Assembly (NCBI GenBank): GCA_021904315.1
Contig: CM038922.1
Location: 6,485,347 to 6,549,346, forward strand
Reading direction: 5' to 3'
Length of the DNA stretch: 64,000 bases
Source: Sphagnum magellanicum
Lineage: Eukaryota; Streptophyta; Sphagnopsida; Sphagnales; Sphagnaceae
Shown here: in pieces, positions 48,121 to 60,959 of the stretch
How the letters are laid out: each line of letters begins with the position of its first letter
Position numbering within the stretch: position 1 is the first letter of the stretch
Translations under genes and position numbers: made by a program
Notes under the pieces: generated by a model
Told to the model about the DNA's origin: nothing
Databases searched by the model: none
What the model saw: the letters and a program-made list of their open reading frames with translations, nothing else

Positions 48121-51100
48121 GATATTCACATGGTATGGATTGCAAATGGGCGACTAACGATGGGGCAACATAGCACCCGGCCTTTTGATTCGTGCACCTG
48201 CAAAGGTGTATAGCATGTAAAAGATGTATAGGGCTACTTGGAAGTTAGAGGGACCTAACCACTAGTTAGGAGGGCGAGTTATGGTACACATGTATTTGTG
48301 TATGCTCTTGTCCATGTTATGTGTTTGTGTGAGTATGTGAGTATGGTATGTTAGCAATGTATGTTGTATGATGATATGTATTCGCACGACATGTTAAATG
48401 AAGAGGATTGGATAAATCAATGTGCATAAAATATATAACATACATTTTTCAATAGCCATAGGGCCTCATGTTTATGGTTTATGACACATTACCAAACCAA
48501 AGAAAAATGAAAAATGAATACAATGCCTACCTATAAATTTTCTTCCTTTTTCTTAAGGTAATGGTTTTTTTCATATGTTCAAATTCAAAATTGTTTGTTG
48601 GACTTTCATTTTAAATGAACTAGTAAGTATAAAGCTAATGTAATATACTTGAAATGACCAAACATAATCCAAGATGTGATGTCCACATGTACCCTAAAAA
48701 ACTAAATGTAGAATTTTTATGTTTTTGACTACAATTTTTAGGGAGCATAATGTGTTTTCACCCATTGAAGGTGGGCAACTATGATGCATGGGTGTTTAAA
48801 GTGCTTTCGTGAGCAACCTCCCTTGATATTCAACAATCTATGTTCAAGTTGACCATGACATCAAATGCATTTGATGTTATGGCTAAACCCATTGATGTGA
48901 ACCCTATTTTTCAACTTTGGCACATTTTTTCAACATGTAAAGTCTTTTTTTGCTTTTTCCCAAAATATTTTGAGTTGGTAGAATTTGCCATGGTATAAGT
49001 TATTAGAAATGTGGAGAATGAATAATGTTTTAATTCTTTGGCATCCTACAAATTTGAGCTTTGTAATTGACTTGCTAACAACCTAGGCTTATTGGTTAGA
49101 ATGTATTCCCAAAAGTTTTACAACTAGCAAAGCATTTCATACATTGCAAATTCATTTAATTTAATAACTTAAGGCATGTAGTTTGCATCCTTAATATGGA
49201 ATAGCAACCTAGATGATCTTTAAGCTTTGTAAAGTTCAAGCTAAGAATTTTTTAAATTATAAATTGCATTTTGTGGCTTGGGTTTTGGCATTGGGCAATT
49301 TTTGTAAATGTTTGTCATTTTCCTAAAAATTAGTAATCAAACTCAAAAGTTGTACCCATTTGTTTCCATGAATTTGGCAAGCTTTGGTGGTCTCTAATAT
49401 TTATACAACTTTGAATTAATATGGATTTGTGATCTTTTTGTTAAATTAACCTTGTATTGCAAGCCACTTATGCTACAATGGGTAGTTTAAAGGAAGGTTC
49501 AATCCCATTGCAAGTGAATTTGTTTTGTCACTTTTTTTTTGGAATGAACTTATATGTTGCTTTCATATTTGTTTTGGTTATTAACCATTTCTTCTTTTTG
49601 CTCATAAGTTATCACTTATAAATTTTTTCACAATTGATTTGTCAAAAGCCAAAGGTTAGAAGTGATTCAAACCCTTGTAGCCAAAAAAATTCCAAATGAA
49701 AAACAATTATAACCAAAATGTGGCCATGGTGAAGAAAAACAAATTTCCATCTTAAACTTTATGTCTCCTTAAAAAATCACCAAATTTTCATCTTAAAAAA
49801 AACAAGTAGTGAGTAAAACCTCCAAAATTTTCTAAAGGTGGACAAATTAACATTACAAATAGTAAAATGGCAACCATATCAACCATTTTCAAGTTTTTTG
49901 AAAACACACAAATAGACATGTACCCTAATGTGAATATGCTTGTTAAGGATGGGTTGCCAATGTGATACCTAGGCAAATCTCTCATAATGAACTAGCACCC
50001 ACTAACACACCATCCATTGGATGCCCATCATGATTCAGTTGTGGATGCACCTCAATTTGGATAAAAACAAATTCACCTTAATAACCCATTTTATATGTAA
50101 TAGGTCCTAGGTCCTATATATAGGTGGGATAGGTAGGAAAATAGATTATTACTAAGCATGAATATATGGTTTATACATAGTTAAGGGCTATATTTATTAC
50201 TTATTAACAACCCACAAATGGGTGGGTTGTTAATTAGTAGGAAAATTTTAAAAGTAATTGAATTAACCACCATGGTTACCTAAGGAACTAAAATTCAACA
50301 AAAAATCATTTCCCAAGCATTCACCATTCATCATTCATGGTGTGTTGGTGAATGTTTGTTCATTTTGGCTAGGCATCACACTAAAGGTTAGCGTGGCCCA
50401 TCACAATAAACACATGCCATCCTCATTTTCCTATTTTGAGGCCATCCAATTAAATGAACCCCAATTCCACACCCTCGAAGGTGGTTGCAAACTAGGGTGG
50501 TTCATTTTCAATGGATACACCACTCTATAATGTTAAATTGATAATCTACTATGATATCATTGGTTAAATGAAAAATTACATGGTGATTAATGAACTAAAA
50601 AGGTCCATATTAAAAGAAACCAATTTAAACAACTCTTTAATATGCATGTTAAGAGAAAAAAATTCAAATCCACCCAAGAGTAGTTATGATATGTATTTCT
50701 AAAAATATGGCCCATTTTAGGCCACTCAAAACACCATAATGTTTTTTTGGTTAAGGTTTTTTAACATTAATTTTTCATTTATGTTCCATTTTTTAATATA
50801 TCCTATATTGAGTCCTTAGACATCCCAAATAAAAACCATACACAAAAATGCATTTATAGAAAATCACAACTAGAAAACCAATCCAAAGTTTTTAACTTCA
50901 ACAATCCATTATTATATATTTGGTGCATATATATAAGAAAAATGTATTGTTATTCAAATTGAAATTTTAAATCTAACCACAAGTTTGACATATTATTGAT
51001 TTTATGCCATGTTAATAACATATAAATGCATGACACTTTAAAAAAAACTACATTATGACACAAAAAATGAGCCATCCTACTTTATAACCACCCTTCATCC

Positions 51101-53299
51101 CACTCAAGTGGCAACATTTTTGTTTTCCCCATCCCTTTGTTACCACCTCCTACACCACCTTCTACGTACCTACCCACCTACCCACCTCCTACTACAACCC
51201 TCCCTTTCTTTTGTCCCCCCTCCTTTTCTATCATGTTATTGCCATCATTGACCTCCTATGACTCACACTTCACCATCACAAAATTCCCACAACACCTTCT
51301 ACCTTCCACTTGCGCCATGCCTATATATGCCTCCAGCTTTGTTTGTTTCCTTGCCACAAACAAGCAGTCAACTTCAAGCTTGTTATCATTTTTTTGGTTT
51401 TGTACATTTACATGAAGTAGCATTAGGTATGCCCATTGTTGTCTCCTCTTTTTTCTTTTTTGTCCTCTTGTTTTTGTAAGATGTGGTGATGGTGAGTAGT
51501 ATGTTCATAATCATCCATTTGTTGGTTTATTGTTTCTTTGTTTGTAGAAGGTGTAACACATCAATGTTGTGCTATTCTTTGTGATATAAAAAAGAGGTGT
51601 AACACAACAACATTATGTTTTTTTTGCAATTTTTAATAAAATGTATAACAAGTTCAACTCCTCCCAAACAACATTGTACTATTTATTTTTTTGGGTCTTT
51701 GTAGGTTAGTTGAAACATAATGAATCAATTTTTATGAATTTTAATTATTTGCCACTACATGTGTAATAATAATATATTTCAAGTGGATGATTTGCAAACT
51801 CCTCTTGTCTCATAATTTCCTTTGACATAATAATCCCTTGCCCACCTATAAGTTACTGTGACAAAACAAGATCAAGTTATAGGTAAATATACACATTCCA
51901 AATCCTTGATTGAAATGAAAATTATTTCACAATGGGGGCATATTTGTACCTAACACAAATTAATAATTATGATTCCTTTCTATTGTTAGATGTCATTTAA
52001 CCCCTTTTGGATTTCATTGCCCAATCACTTTAGGAAGCTTTACCTTTTGTTTTACCTAAAACCTTAATGCAAAAGATAACAAGTTGTTATTGGGTTTGGG
52101 ACCATGGCAATAGGTCCAAGAAATAATGTCATGTAACATCATTTTCAAATATCAAAGGATTAATTTTGGAATTTTGTGGACTCCCATACTTTTTTGTATT
52201 ACTTCACATCTATATAAAACTTTTTACCTTTTCTATGTGATTGCAAACTTCTAACAATCGTGTGGTGTATCTTAGCATTCATTTTCACATAAAAAAGGAA
52301 AGTATGTGTGTATATCAAATGAATGTAATGCAATTTCCCCATCACCATTTACATGTCTATGTAACTAATGAAGGTATTGCATACGCTCTTGCCATGTTTA
52401 AACTATAGTTTCTAGAAACATTAGGGTATTGCAAATGCCCTTGTCATGTCATATGAAAATTGTAGGAAAAACATGAAAGTATTCCCTCCCGAGAAACATT
52501 TTGCCAATTTCAATTACAATTTACAAAGTGACTATATTATAATGCTTTAGTAATTTTTACATTTTCAATTATAATTGCACACAAGGTGAGTGTTGCATTC
52601 ACTTTGTCATTTGAGATTATAACCTACATAAACAATGAAAGTAACACATTTTGCAAACTAGGCTTGGTTTTAGGAAAATTTGCATGGTTGTTGATTTTTT
52701 TGGATGTATCCCACATGCAAATATTGCAATGTGCCTTTTGGCATCTATGATTAGGATTAAAGGTTGAAAAGATAGCTTAAATAAAAAATGACAAGGGTTT
52801 TTCAATATGTGCATTTGTTGGCATTCACATTAGGCCTCTTTTGGCAAAATGGCAAGTGTAAATAATTATTAATCTATAAAATATATGTATGTAATTGGGC
52901 TCATGTAAGTAGGGCCATGTTAATGGGCAAAAAGTGACATGGGCTTGAAAATGATGAAGATGAATGATGCAATATAGACTTAAGTTTAAATCCAAACATG
53001 AAACATAGTAACCAAAACAAATCATAATTAAGAAGCTAAAGGCAAGAACATGATATATGGAAAATTAAAATGCAAAAATAAATAAATTATTGTGATAAAA
53101 ATATGAATATGTAAACACAAAAGGAACGGAACAAGGCTATGGGATTGAAGATTTTATTTCAAATTGATTTTGAACAAATTAAAGGTAATGGGGGCTCTTA
53201 CCTTTACTTATACCCTTTTGGGGACTTAACTTAAAGAAACTTCCATGTAGATTTCTATATGCCCACCCATTAGGGAAGCTTATTAAAAGACATTCTAAT
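48121..53299. other. AT-rich intergenic DNA
   Basis: Possible 3' LTR remnants directly after the PHD stop cannot be confirmed. A pyrimidine-rich stretch with CCTACC/CCCACC units lies at about 51145-51200. Open frames of 60-90 codons show no known domain. No gene is supported. Confidence 0.5.
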
Positions 53300-53455
53300 A
53301 ACAAGTTAATTAAAATTTAATTAAAAATGAATTATGAATAAACTATGAGTCAACTAAAAATTAATTAAATGTGGACTAAAAGAACTAGCAATGAACTAAA
53401 AGTGAACTAGAAATTAGCTAAAAGTGAACTGAAAATTAACTAAGAATTAAATATG
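53300..53455. repeat. Degenerate short-period tandem repeat
   Basis: Irregular copies of a roughly 15-bp phrase around GAACTAAAAATTAA(T/C) (variants TCAACTAAAAATTAATTAAA, GTGAACTAGAAATTAGCTAA, GTGAACTGAAAATTAACTAA). Confidence 0.7.
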
Positions 53456-56400
53456 CTTATAATAGATGAACTTCAATATGAATGAATTCCATTCATCATG
53501 TGAAAATGGTGTATGTGACAATAAGTAGGAAAGTGGAGGTAAATATATATATTTACTTGTTTTTTGGGTATTACCCTCATTGGTCAACACTAACATCATG
53601 TAATTGATGGGTGAGCTTATTAAATAAGGGTTCATGCAAGTACCTACTTAATGTTTTGCAATTGATCAACATCGACACCACATAGTTGGTGGGTAAGTAA
53701 TAGATGCAAGTTTGGGGGGAGATTATTTAAATAGTAAACGAAGGGAAAAACTAGATGTTATAATTAGGTAGGTAGGCAAATGGGGGGAATAGGAAAATTC
53801 TTTATGTAAGTAGGTGAATATAAACATCTATGTTAGAGTTTAGAATAAAATGTTTTTAAAAAAGTCACAAGGGAAAGAAAGGTCGAAATTGTTATTATAA
53901 TAAAAATTTGATTGTGTTAACCAAGGTGGTTAGCATAAAGCAAAAAACTAATGAAAAAAAATGGGCATTCAACTAGCACATAGGTAGGTTAAACAAATTA
54001 AATTCCCTCACAACACCCATGTATTATGTAAAACATTCACAATACAAGAAATGAAATTTACATGTTTTTGGCCTAGGATCACCCATGCACCTAAAGCTTG
54101 ATTTTTATGCAATCTCCACCCCATGGGCAATTAACCACATATGCTTAAAGACCTTGTCTTATGGGGATCACTCACTAAAGACACCTAGATTTACTCTTGT
54201 GAACACTTCTATAATCAAAATGACACACAAGTTTATCATGGCATAGGTTGATTACACAAAAAACTTATCCCAAGACTCAATAACAAACTAGTAACATGAA
54301 ATCATGAAAGGGAAATAAACTTGAAACTCCACCTACAACCTTTCAAGGATTGGATGAATTATGAACCCCATTACCAAAGAAAAATAACCAAGGTTTTATT
54401 GCTTTAGTTTAAAAACTTCAAAACATTGAAAAGATGAAAAGCAAGACAATTTGGTATTGTGTATGGTATTAGCATGTTGTCAATTAATCAAAATGTGGGA
54501 AAAGTGCATGTTAAAAAGTTTAATATATTTCACTTGGATTGGGCAACTTTGGATCTTGTGTTGGTAGTTTAATAACATCTTGTAATTTACATTGCAAAAA
54601 CAATGAAGTTACCATGGTTATAGTAACTAGGGTAGATGGATATCTAGTAATTCAATGTTGACATGCAAATTGATGGAAACTTGCCAAACTTTATCACATT
54701 AAAAAATTGCAAGAATTACCATTTTTTCAAGAAGTTTGTTGGAGGAGCATATTTTTTTATGATCATAAATCTTGCTAGTCAAGAATTCAAATTAAGAAGA
54801 TAAAAGTAGACAAACAAGAGGAACTTTGCAATTTGTTTAAGGAAAATTGATAATTAGTTCGAAAAGCTTTAAAACCTTACTAAAAGGATGAACATTTATG
54901 CAAAATGCACCTCACAACCTACCAATTTGCCTTCTTTTAAGGTTGACATACCACAACTAACCTTGATTGATTAATATTACCAATTTGAAAAACCTCATGA
55001 TGCAAATTCCCAAGTGGAATATTTTTTATTTCCAATTCCAAAAGGTATTGAACTTTTGACAACCCCAATATTAGCAATCACTAAAGTTAGAAAGGAGGTT
55101 CTTGCTAAAGAAGTACAAAAAAATTCAAAACTTACTTGTGTAGAGTTGTAAATGTAGATATGGACAATAGCTTTACAAGTAGGTGCAAAAGTAGATGAGG
55201 ATGTTGCAATTGTAAAATTAAAAATTTCTTTATAATGATCTTTAATTAAGATCCAATAGTAGGAATTACAAAGGTGTGTTCTTAAGTAGGAGGAGGATGA
55301 TATTAAAGAAATAAACTTTGAAAATGTGAACTTCTATAAGTTCAATAGTGATTAGACTACCAAATTAGAAAGTGGACTATAATAGTTTTAGGACAAAAAT
55401 TAGGGTAAGTTTTGATAATGACATCTTGAAGAATCATTGGAAATTTGTTAAGGTTATTGACTAGCCTTAAAAGGTTGGCATTAGCCCCCTATTGAAAGCC
55501 TTTAGCTAGCTCTTTGAATTAGACATGTCACTTACATAAAAACAATATTTAAAAAATAATCTTATTTATGAAAGAATCTTTTCTTTCATTTTTTAAAAGT
55601 GTTATAAGGAAAGATCACCACTTGAGGTGATCAAATACGTTTTTATGAGTTTATGTTGCTTTTCTCCATTTGGAATACAAAAGTGCATTTTGTAAAAAAA
55701 AAATTTTACTTCTACAATTGTTGTAAATTGATGTTGAATTTGGTTGCAAAACTTATTAGATCTATTTAATCCCTACCCACAAAATTATTGGTACTTATGT
55801 AATAGAGAAACTTAATAAGGTTGAAACAAGGTTGAGAGATTGTCCCAGACCTAAATTGGTCAAAACTTTTCCATGAATGTTTTCTAACTTTAAATTTTTT
55901 TATCACTATAGATATTTTATTTCTATACCATGAGAACATGATTTGAAACCATTGTGAACCTTTAGATGTGGAGTTTGGTAGTTGGTGACAATTCAAGGAT
56001 GGCAAAGAAGAGGCTTTGTGGAGATCAAGCAACTAGAAAGCAAAAGACTTTTATGGCCCAAGGTAATCACAAATCGTCACAATGGTGAGCTTTGAGTTAA
56101 GGCTGCTACCTTGGCTTGCTAATCCATGGATTGATGGCTATTTATCAATTTCGGGAAGGAAGTACGTTTATTTGTACATGCCAACTTACAATAATTATTT
56201 ATTATTCAAGGAAGGTATACTTGAAGAAGGTTTAGAATTGGACCACTAATTTCTCATTATTTCACCTTCATGGTGGAGAGCCTTCTAATAAAATGCAATG
56301 GATATTTGTTTCATAGGGCTAGGACATTTGGGTGATGGCCCCATTGCAATTTGTCAACAAATTTCTCCTTTCTTCAGAGAAAAACAACATTGCCAAATAA

Positions 56401-57670
56401 AAAAAAAATCAAATTCCAATAATCAACTTTCCACTATTATTTGAATCCCAAAAAGTCCACATGTGCCCCATGACCCTTTATTTTAATTTTCACCCATAGT
56501 TTCTCTCTCTTTATGGATAGCTCATAAATAGGTATGAGATTTTAAGGATAGAGGGGGAGATAAGGGGTGAAACATCGGTGTAAATTTATGGATTCCTTTG
56601 ATGTTGGGAAATTTTGTTAAGTGTGTCAAGTGGGTAATAATACTAGTAGTGTTTGTTTTTACACAAGGACTTACTTTGATTTTTGGATGTGTGCTCTAGA
56701 AAAATCGAAATCCATGGGACATGCCCCATTGAAAACTTTGGTTTTGGGATGTGTAAAAATGTACAAGGATGTGTTTGCAAGACATTAAACATTTTATTCA
56801 AATATATAGCAACTGATATGTAAAACTACTTGAGATCTATCATGTTTTTTACCACATTAAAAAAATCAAATCACAAATGATGTAAATTCATAATATTGAC
56901 ATTTTTCCATGTATTGCATATTCTTACAAACCATACAAACATGAGTAATTAGTCAAATGTAAGTAAATACAACATTGAATTTTTTAAAAAAATTCCAAAA
57001 CAAGAATATAAATCAAAGAATGTAAAACTTACATCTAATAATGAATGACAACAGGATGCAAATTGCCCTAATTCATGCCCCTTTTTATTTAACTACTAAA
57101 ATTAAACAACCTTAAAATTTGTGAAGTTGCACAAAGAACACAATCCACGTGTGTCTAACAAAATAACATCTTATGATAATCTATTAATATAGCAATATTG
57201 ATATTTTTCATTGATAAAAAAAATTGAAAAAAATTTGAGTTTCTGAACCTATCATTTAATTTGGATCTATTCATGGATGTATCCAAATTTTAAATGATCA
57301 ATTTTGTGAAGTAGCTTTTTTTTTTTGGATTGGTCATTTTGGCCTTTCAGGATACAGGACACCCAAAAAAATTTAATAAATAAATAAATAATTGTGCCAA
57401 AAAACCCCCAATAGGTAGTAGCACCTCTGGTACAGATTCAAAGCCAATATTTTGTCAGTCTTCATCTTACATACATATAGCCTTACACAACACTTTTAGT
57501 TGCCAAGAAAACGAAAAATCACAAATTTCAAGTGTCTTCCTTGAAGGCTTAGCATTAATTCTTCCTTTGATTGATCACTTGTGGCAGCTGCAAAATTTTC
57601 AAACTTGCTAAAATCTATGTAAAAAAATAGTTATTCACCCATTATATTAGTAGTGTGGTTTTTATTAAAA
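53456..57670. other. AT-rich intergenic DNA
   Basis: GTAGGTAGG-type tetranucleotide runs near 53765. No recognisable coding motif; one minus-strand frame of 88 codons (55766-56032) is unassigned. Confidence 0.5.
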
Positions 57671-57677
57671 ACTTATA

Positions 57678-58232
57678 CAATAGAACCTCTATAAACTGAT
57701 CCCCCCAAATTTTATAACTTCTCAAATTTTATCATTCCGGCCCGGTCCATCAATGGGACCAGGCAAAAATTTTATATTCTTATAACTTATCATTTTTCCT
57801 CTTTCTGGACAATTTTATAATTTTATAATTCGTTTATTTCTCGATCAGTTATGGTGGAAATAGCTAATAATTCTGTTTAAGACTATTCCGTGACTTTCCA
57901 AGGGGTCTCCACGACCTTCTGCAGAGTGTAGCTCAGATCTATACTGTGTATATCTAGTTTAGGGCAAAGTGTGAAGTGCGTTGGAGGGACAATATTCCGG
58001 TTACAAGCACGTTTGGAAAAAAAATGTTGGACTTCAGATTTTTTCACCTTTTTTCTTTGCCAAAGACAGGTTGCCTTGATGATAAAAAATGCAAAGAAAA
58101 TGGGAAAAAAGAGCAGCTTGCAGCTTTTGAACCCTGCGCCTCACAGTTCCAAACTCTCCCATAACTTATAACCTCTCAAACTTTATCACTGGTTGCCAGT
58201 CCCTAGGTGATAAAATTATAGAGGTTATCCTG
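57678..58232. mobile_element. Pogo/Emigrant-like MITE, copy 1
   Basis: Left end CAATAGAACCTCTATAAACT; right end on the minus strand CAGGATAACCTCTATAATTT; both share AACCTCTATAA. TA flanks each side (57676-57677 and 58233-58234), the expected target of Tc1/mariner-pogo elements. The ends resemble the plant Emigrant/Lemi terminus (from memory). The 555-bp interior has no transposase; two small frames near 57971-58171 have no known domain. Confidence 0.7.
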
Positions 58233-58537
58233 TAAGTGATTCCAAAGTTATTTTGTGATAGGCTTTAGTTGGCCCACCAAAGAAAATCGTTTGAAAAATT
58301 TTCGACACTATCAAGATAAATTGATATAGTCTTTCCATTTGCCTCACAATTGCATTCGCTAAAACGAGTAGAACTTTGGGCAAAGGATATGGGATAAAAT
58401 GTTAGGCTACTAGGGATATGGAGAATATGTGGGAACTATGAGAATAACATAGGAACATTATGGTAAAAACATACGAGTAAATCTTAAGGACATCAGAGGG
58501 ACACATGGGAATAACAAAGAGAACATGTGGCCAAGCA

Positions 58538-58650
58538 CATGGGTTTGAAACTATAGAATACACAGAAAACACATTGAAAACATAGTACAAGAAGGTTTTG
58601 GAGGTTGTTCCCAATGTGTTCTCCATGTGTTCTATAGTTTTAAACCCATG
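58538..58650. other. Long near-perfect hairpin (39-nt arms)
   Basis: The arm 58538-58576 (starting CATGGGTTTGAAACTATAGA) pairs with 58612-58650 (ending CTATAGTTTTAAACCCATG) around a 35-nt loop. Thirty-four of 39 positions are complementary. In a plus-strand transcript two of the five differences would be G-U pairs. It could be a foldback element, a MITE fragment or a small-RNA hairpin. Confidence 0.8.
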
Positions 58651-58881
58651 AGGATTTGAGAATGTTAGCTTAAGACCAAACTTTCATGGTAAACTAGAAT
58701 TAAGTCCTAAATGGGTAGCATGGTGTTAGGGGACTCAACCTTAGAGTCCCTTACACCAAATGTGAAGAATGCACACCTTAAGAATAAAAGGTGTTACAAA
58801 TGGCTCTTCAAAGTGGTGCCTCTCTTTTAAGTGAATAGTTGATAGATAGCCTCTTTTGCTTTGCTCTCTTTTTATGGCCTT

Positions 58882-59917
58882 TGTCGCAACCCTAGCTTTG
58901 GGCTCGCGACCAAGGCTAAGGGGGTTGCAAGGTTGCAAGCCAAGAGGAAGGAAGCCCGGGATTCAAGGCAAAGGCATTGCAAGAGTGCGGGCCAAGAGGA
59001 AGCCCGGGAGTTAAGCCAAGAGGAAGCCCGGGAGTCAAGGCAAAAGGAAGCCCGGGAGTCACATCACATACTCCCGGGAGTGTGAGAAAGTGTTAGAAAG
59101 TGTGAGGGAGTGAACCCTCACACTCCCAAGGCAAACTCCCACTTTGGGAGATGGAGTCCCGGTGGACTCCCGAAACTTCAGAGAGCGATTACAGGGGCCA
59201 AGCCTCAATGGATTGTGGCGTTATTTATGTCATTGGAAAGCTCTTGAAGCGTAGATATCTAAAATGGGCTCACATTGCTCATTTGGACATCTGAAACACA
59301 AGTTATGGCCAAAAGAAGGGTCGGGAGTCAAATTCCCGAGAGTCTGCCAGTTTTGACTCCCGACCACTAAAAGTCGGGAATCGACCCGAAATACTTGGCT
59401 TCAGAGAACGTGCGACATACCGTTGGAAAGGTCTCGACGAGACCTACAACTTTGCTTCAGACCGCATCGCGATCTGAGGTCTGCTCGCAAAGTTATGGGG
59501 CTCCAAAGTCCCGGGAGTCCCATTTGGCGCGATTTCGGGACTCCCTTTCGGGAGTCCCGGGAAAAATAGCCATTTGGATGTAGCCTCCGTGGAGAGTTGC
59601 AGAGTATACTATAAGGGGAAGGTGGTGGCTTCCCCCAAGTCCGAGCCGTGGTGAGTCTTGTGTGTCCGTGTTGCCCGTGGCTCGTCCTAGCACCAAGTGT
59701 GCTCTAACTTTGCACTAACCACTTTGTGTGGGTTGTGTGCAGGCCCGTGTGAGTGACTAAAGCTTGTCAACTCTTCCTAGTCCCATCCCGGAGCTCCAAC
59801 CCGCCCCTCTACCCCTCAAAGGGTTGTGAGCTAGGGAGCGTGCTCCGACTCCTCCTTATTCCGCTGCTTTCTACTTGGGCTCACATTTGAGCCCTTTAAG
59901 GAGTTGGGAGTGCGTCA
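58882..59917. mobile_element. Solo LTR of an LTR retrotransposon with 5-bp target duplication
   Basis: Begins TGTCGCAACC and ends GTGCGTCA, so the ends are TG...CA with an inverted TGTCGCA/TGACGCA match of 6 of 7. It is flanked by GCCTT on both sides (58877-58881 and 59918-59922). Length is 1036 bp. A TATA-like CTATAAGG lies near 59610. It is GC-rich, unlike its host DNA, and contains seven CCCGGG sites, many inside ACTCCCGGGAGT-like palindromes. The 5' 150 bp is a short tandem array of GAAGCCCGGGAGTCAAG-like units. No internal coding region or second LTR is present. Which retrotransposon lineage it comes from is unknown. Confidence 0.88.
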
Positions 59918-59955
59918 GCCTTTATCTAAATGTATCCATGTTTTAAAACCTACTA

Positions 59956-60367
59956 CAGTAAACTCTCTCTAAACTAATATCCTTGGGACCGGCCGAAAGA
60001 TATTAGTTTATGGAGGATATTAATTTACACAAATTGTATGGGGGGTAACAAAAATCATTCCAAAACTTGCCAGAGTAGCATGGAAGGTCATGGATCATTG
60101 AGAAAGGTAACAGAACCTTGTGATAGCTTCTTCCAGCACATCGAGCTCTGTACTTTTGAAGGTGTTTCCTCTGATTTCATCGTTTTTTTGGTGTCATATG
60201 TATGATGTATTAGTTTATAAAATGCTATGGGACTGGAAAAAAAATTATTAAATATCAATTTATGGAGAATTATTAGATTAAGTATGAGGCCCGCCACGGC
60301 CTGTGCCCGCATATTAGTTTAGAGAGGATATTAGTTTACACAGTATTAGTTTAAAGAGAGTTTACTG
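59956..60367. mobile_element. Pogo/Emigrant-like MITE, copy 2
   Basis: The terminal inverted repeat CAGTAAACTCTCTCTAAACT is matched at the right end with a single mismatch over about 23 bp. TA lies on both sides (59954-59955 and 60368-60369). The element is 412 bp with no transposase. The empty-site sequence at about 31283-31305 confirms the boundaries. A second internal ATATTAGTTTA(G/T) motif near each end suggests subterminal repeats. Confidence 0.9.
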
Positions 60368-60759
60368 TACTACTCACCTGACTTATAGTGAGAGATGGAA
60401 GGTAGTGAAACACAATGTTGACTTCAAAAGAAAAGTTGTTAGATTCAATCACCAAAAATAGGAGAGGTTGACAAGATAGAAAACAAGCCTTGGAAACCAA
60501 CCAACAATTGACCAGCTACACTTTGGAACAGGTTGTGGCATTGTAGCCTATTCACATATTGGAACTTCCTTTGCTTTTAACTACTTTTTCTTGCCTTATT
60601 CTTGAGAGGGGTGCTGCTGGCCAGCCAACTGTTTTTCCCTTAAAGAGCCTAAATGCTTTCAATGCTGAACAATATTTTATATTTTCACCCCTACTTAGTG
60701 CAAATTGAGAAGATGTAGCTTTTGGAAAAAAAGCAGTGTTGTGCGTGTAAATGGTTTGA

Positions 60760-60930
60760 GACTTACACTCTGTGTAAGTGTAAATGTAAGAATAAATTTA
60801 TCTATATAGTTTTACACGGTCCGATAAAACAATGTAAATGTAAAGATATGTATATTTATGTGATTTTACATGGTTGTGTAAAACAATGTAAATATATAAC
60901 AATGTAAAAAATGTGATTTTTACTTGAGGA
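60760..60930 (+). repeat. TGTAAGTGTAAATG-type degenerate repeat (left block)
   Basis: Repeats of GTGTAAGTGTAAATGTAA, ACAATGTAAATGTAAAG and ACAATGTAAATATA. A related block in mainly complementary orientation (TTTACACTTACACATCC) begins at about 61297, so the two blocks bracket repeat family B copy 2. Confidence 0.7.
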
Positions 60931-60959
60931 GATTCAAAAAAATAAAAAACACCAGCATT

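Larger units (their letters stand above)
58785..60690 (+). repeat. Dispersed repeat family C, copy split by two insertions
   Basis: Sequence before 58881, the short stretch 59923-59953, and sequence after 60370 are colinear with 31120-31750. The two gaps are filled exactly by a solo LTR and a pogo-like MITE. Removing both, with one copy of each target duplication, restores the junctions seen in the 31-kb copy. Confidence 0.9.

Noticed and set aside
45440..48400. Flanking LTR pair for the Ty3 relic
   Set aside because: Sequences before 45.75 kb and after 48.12 kb were compared by eye and no convincing direct repeat was found.
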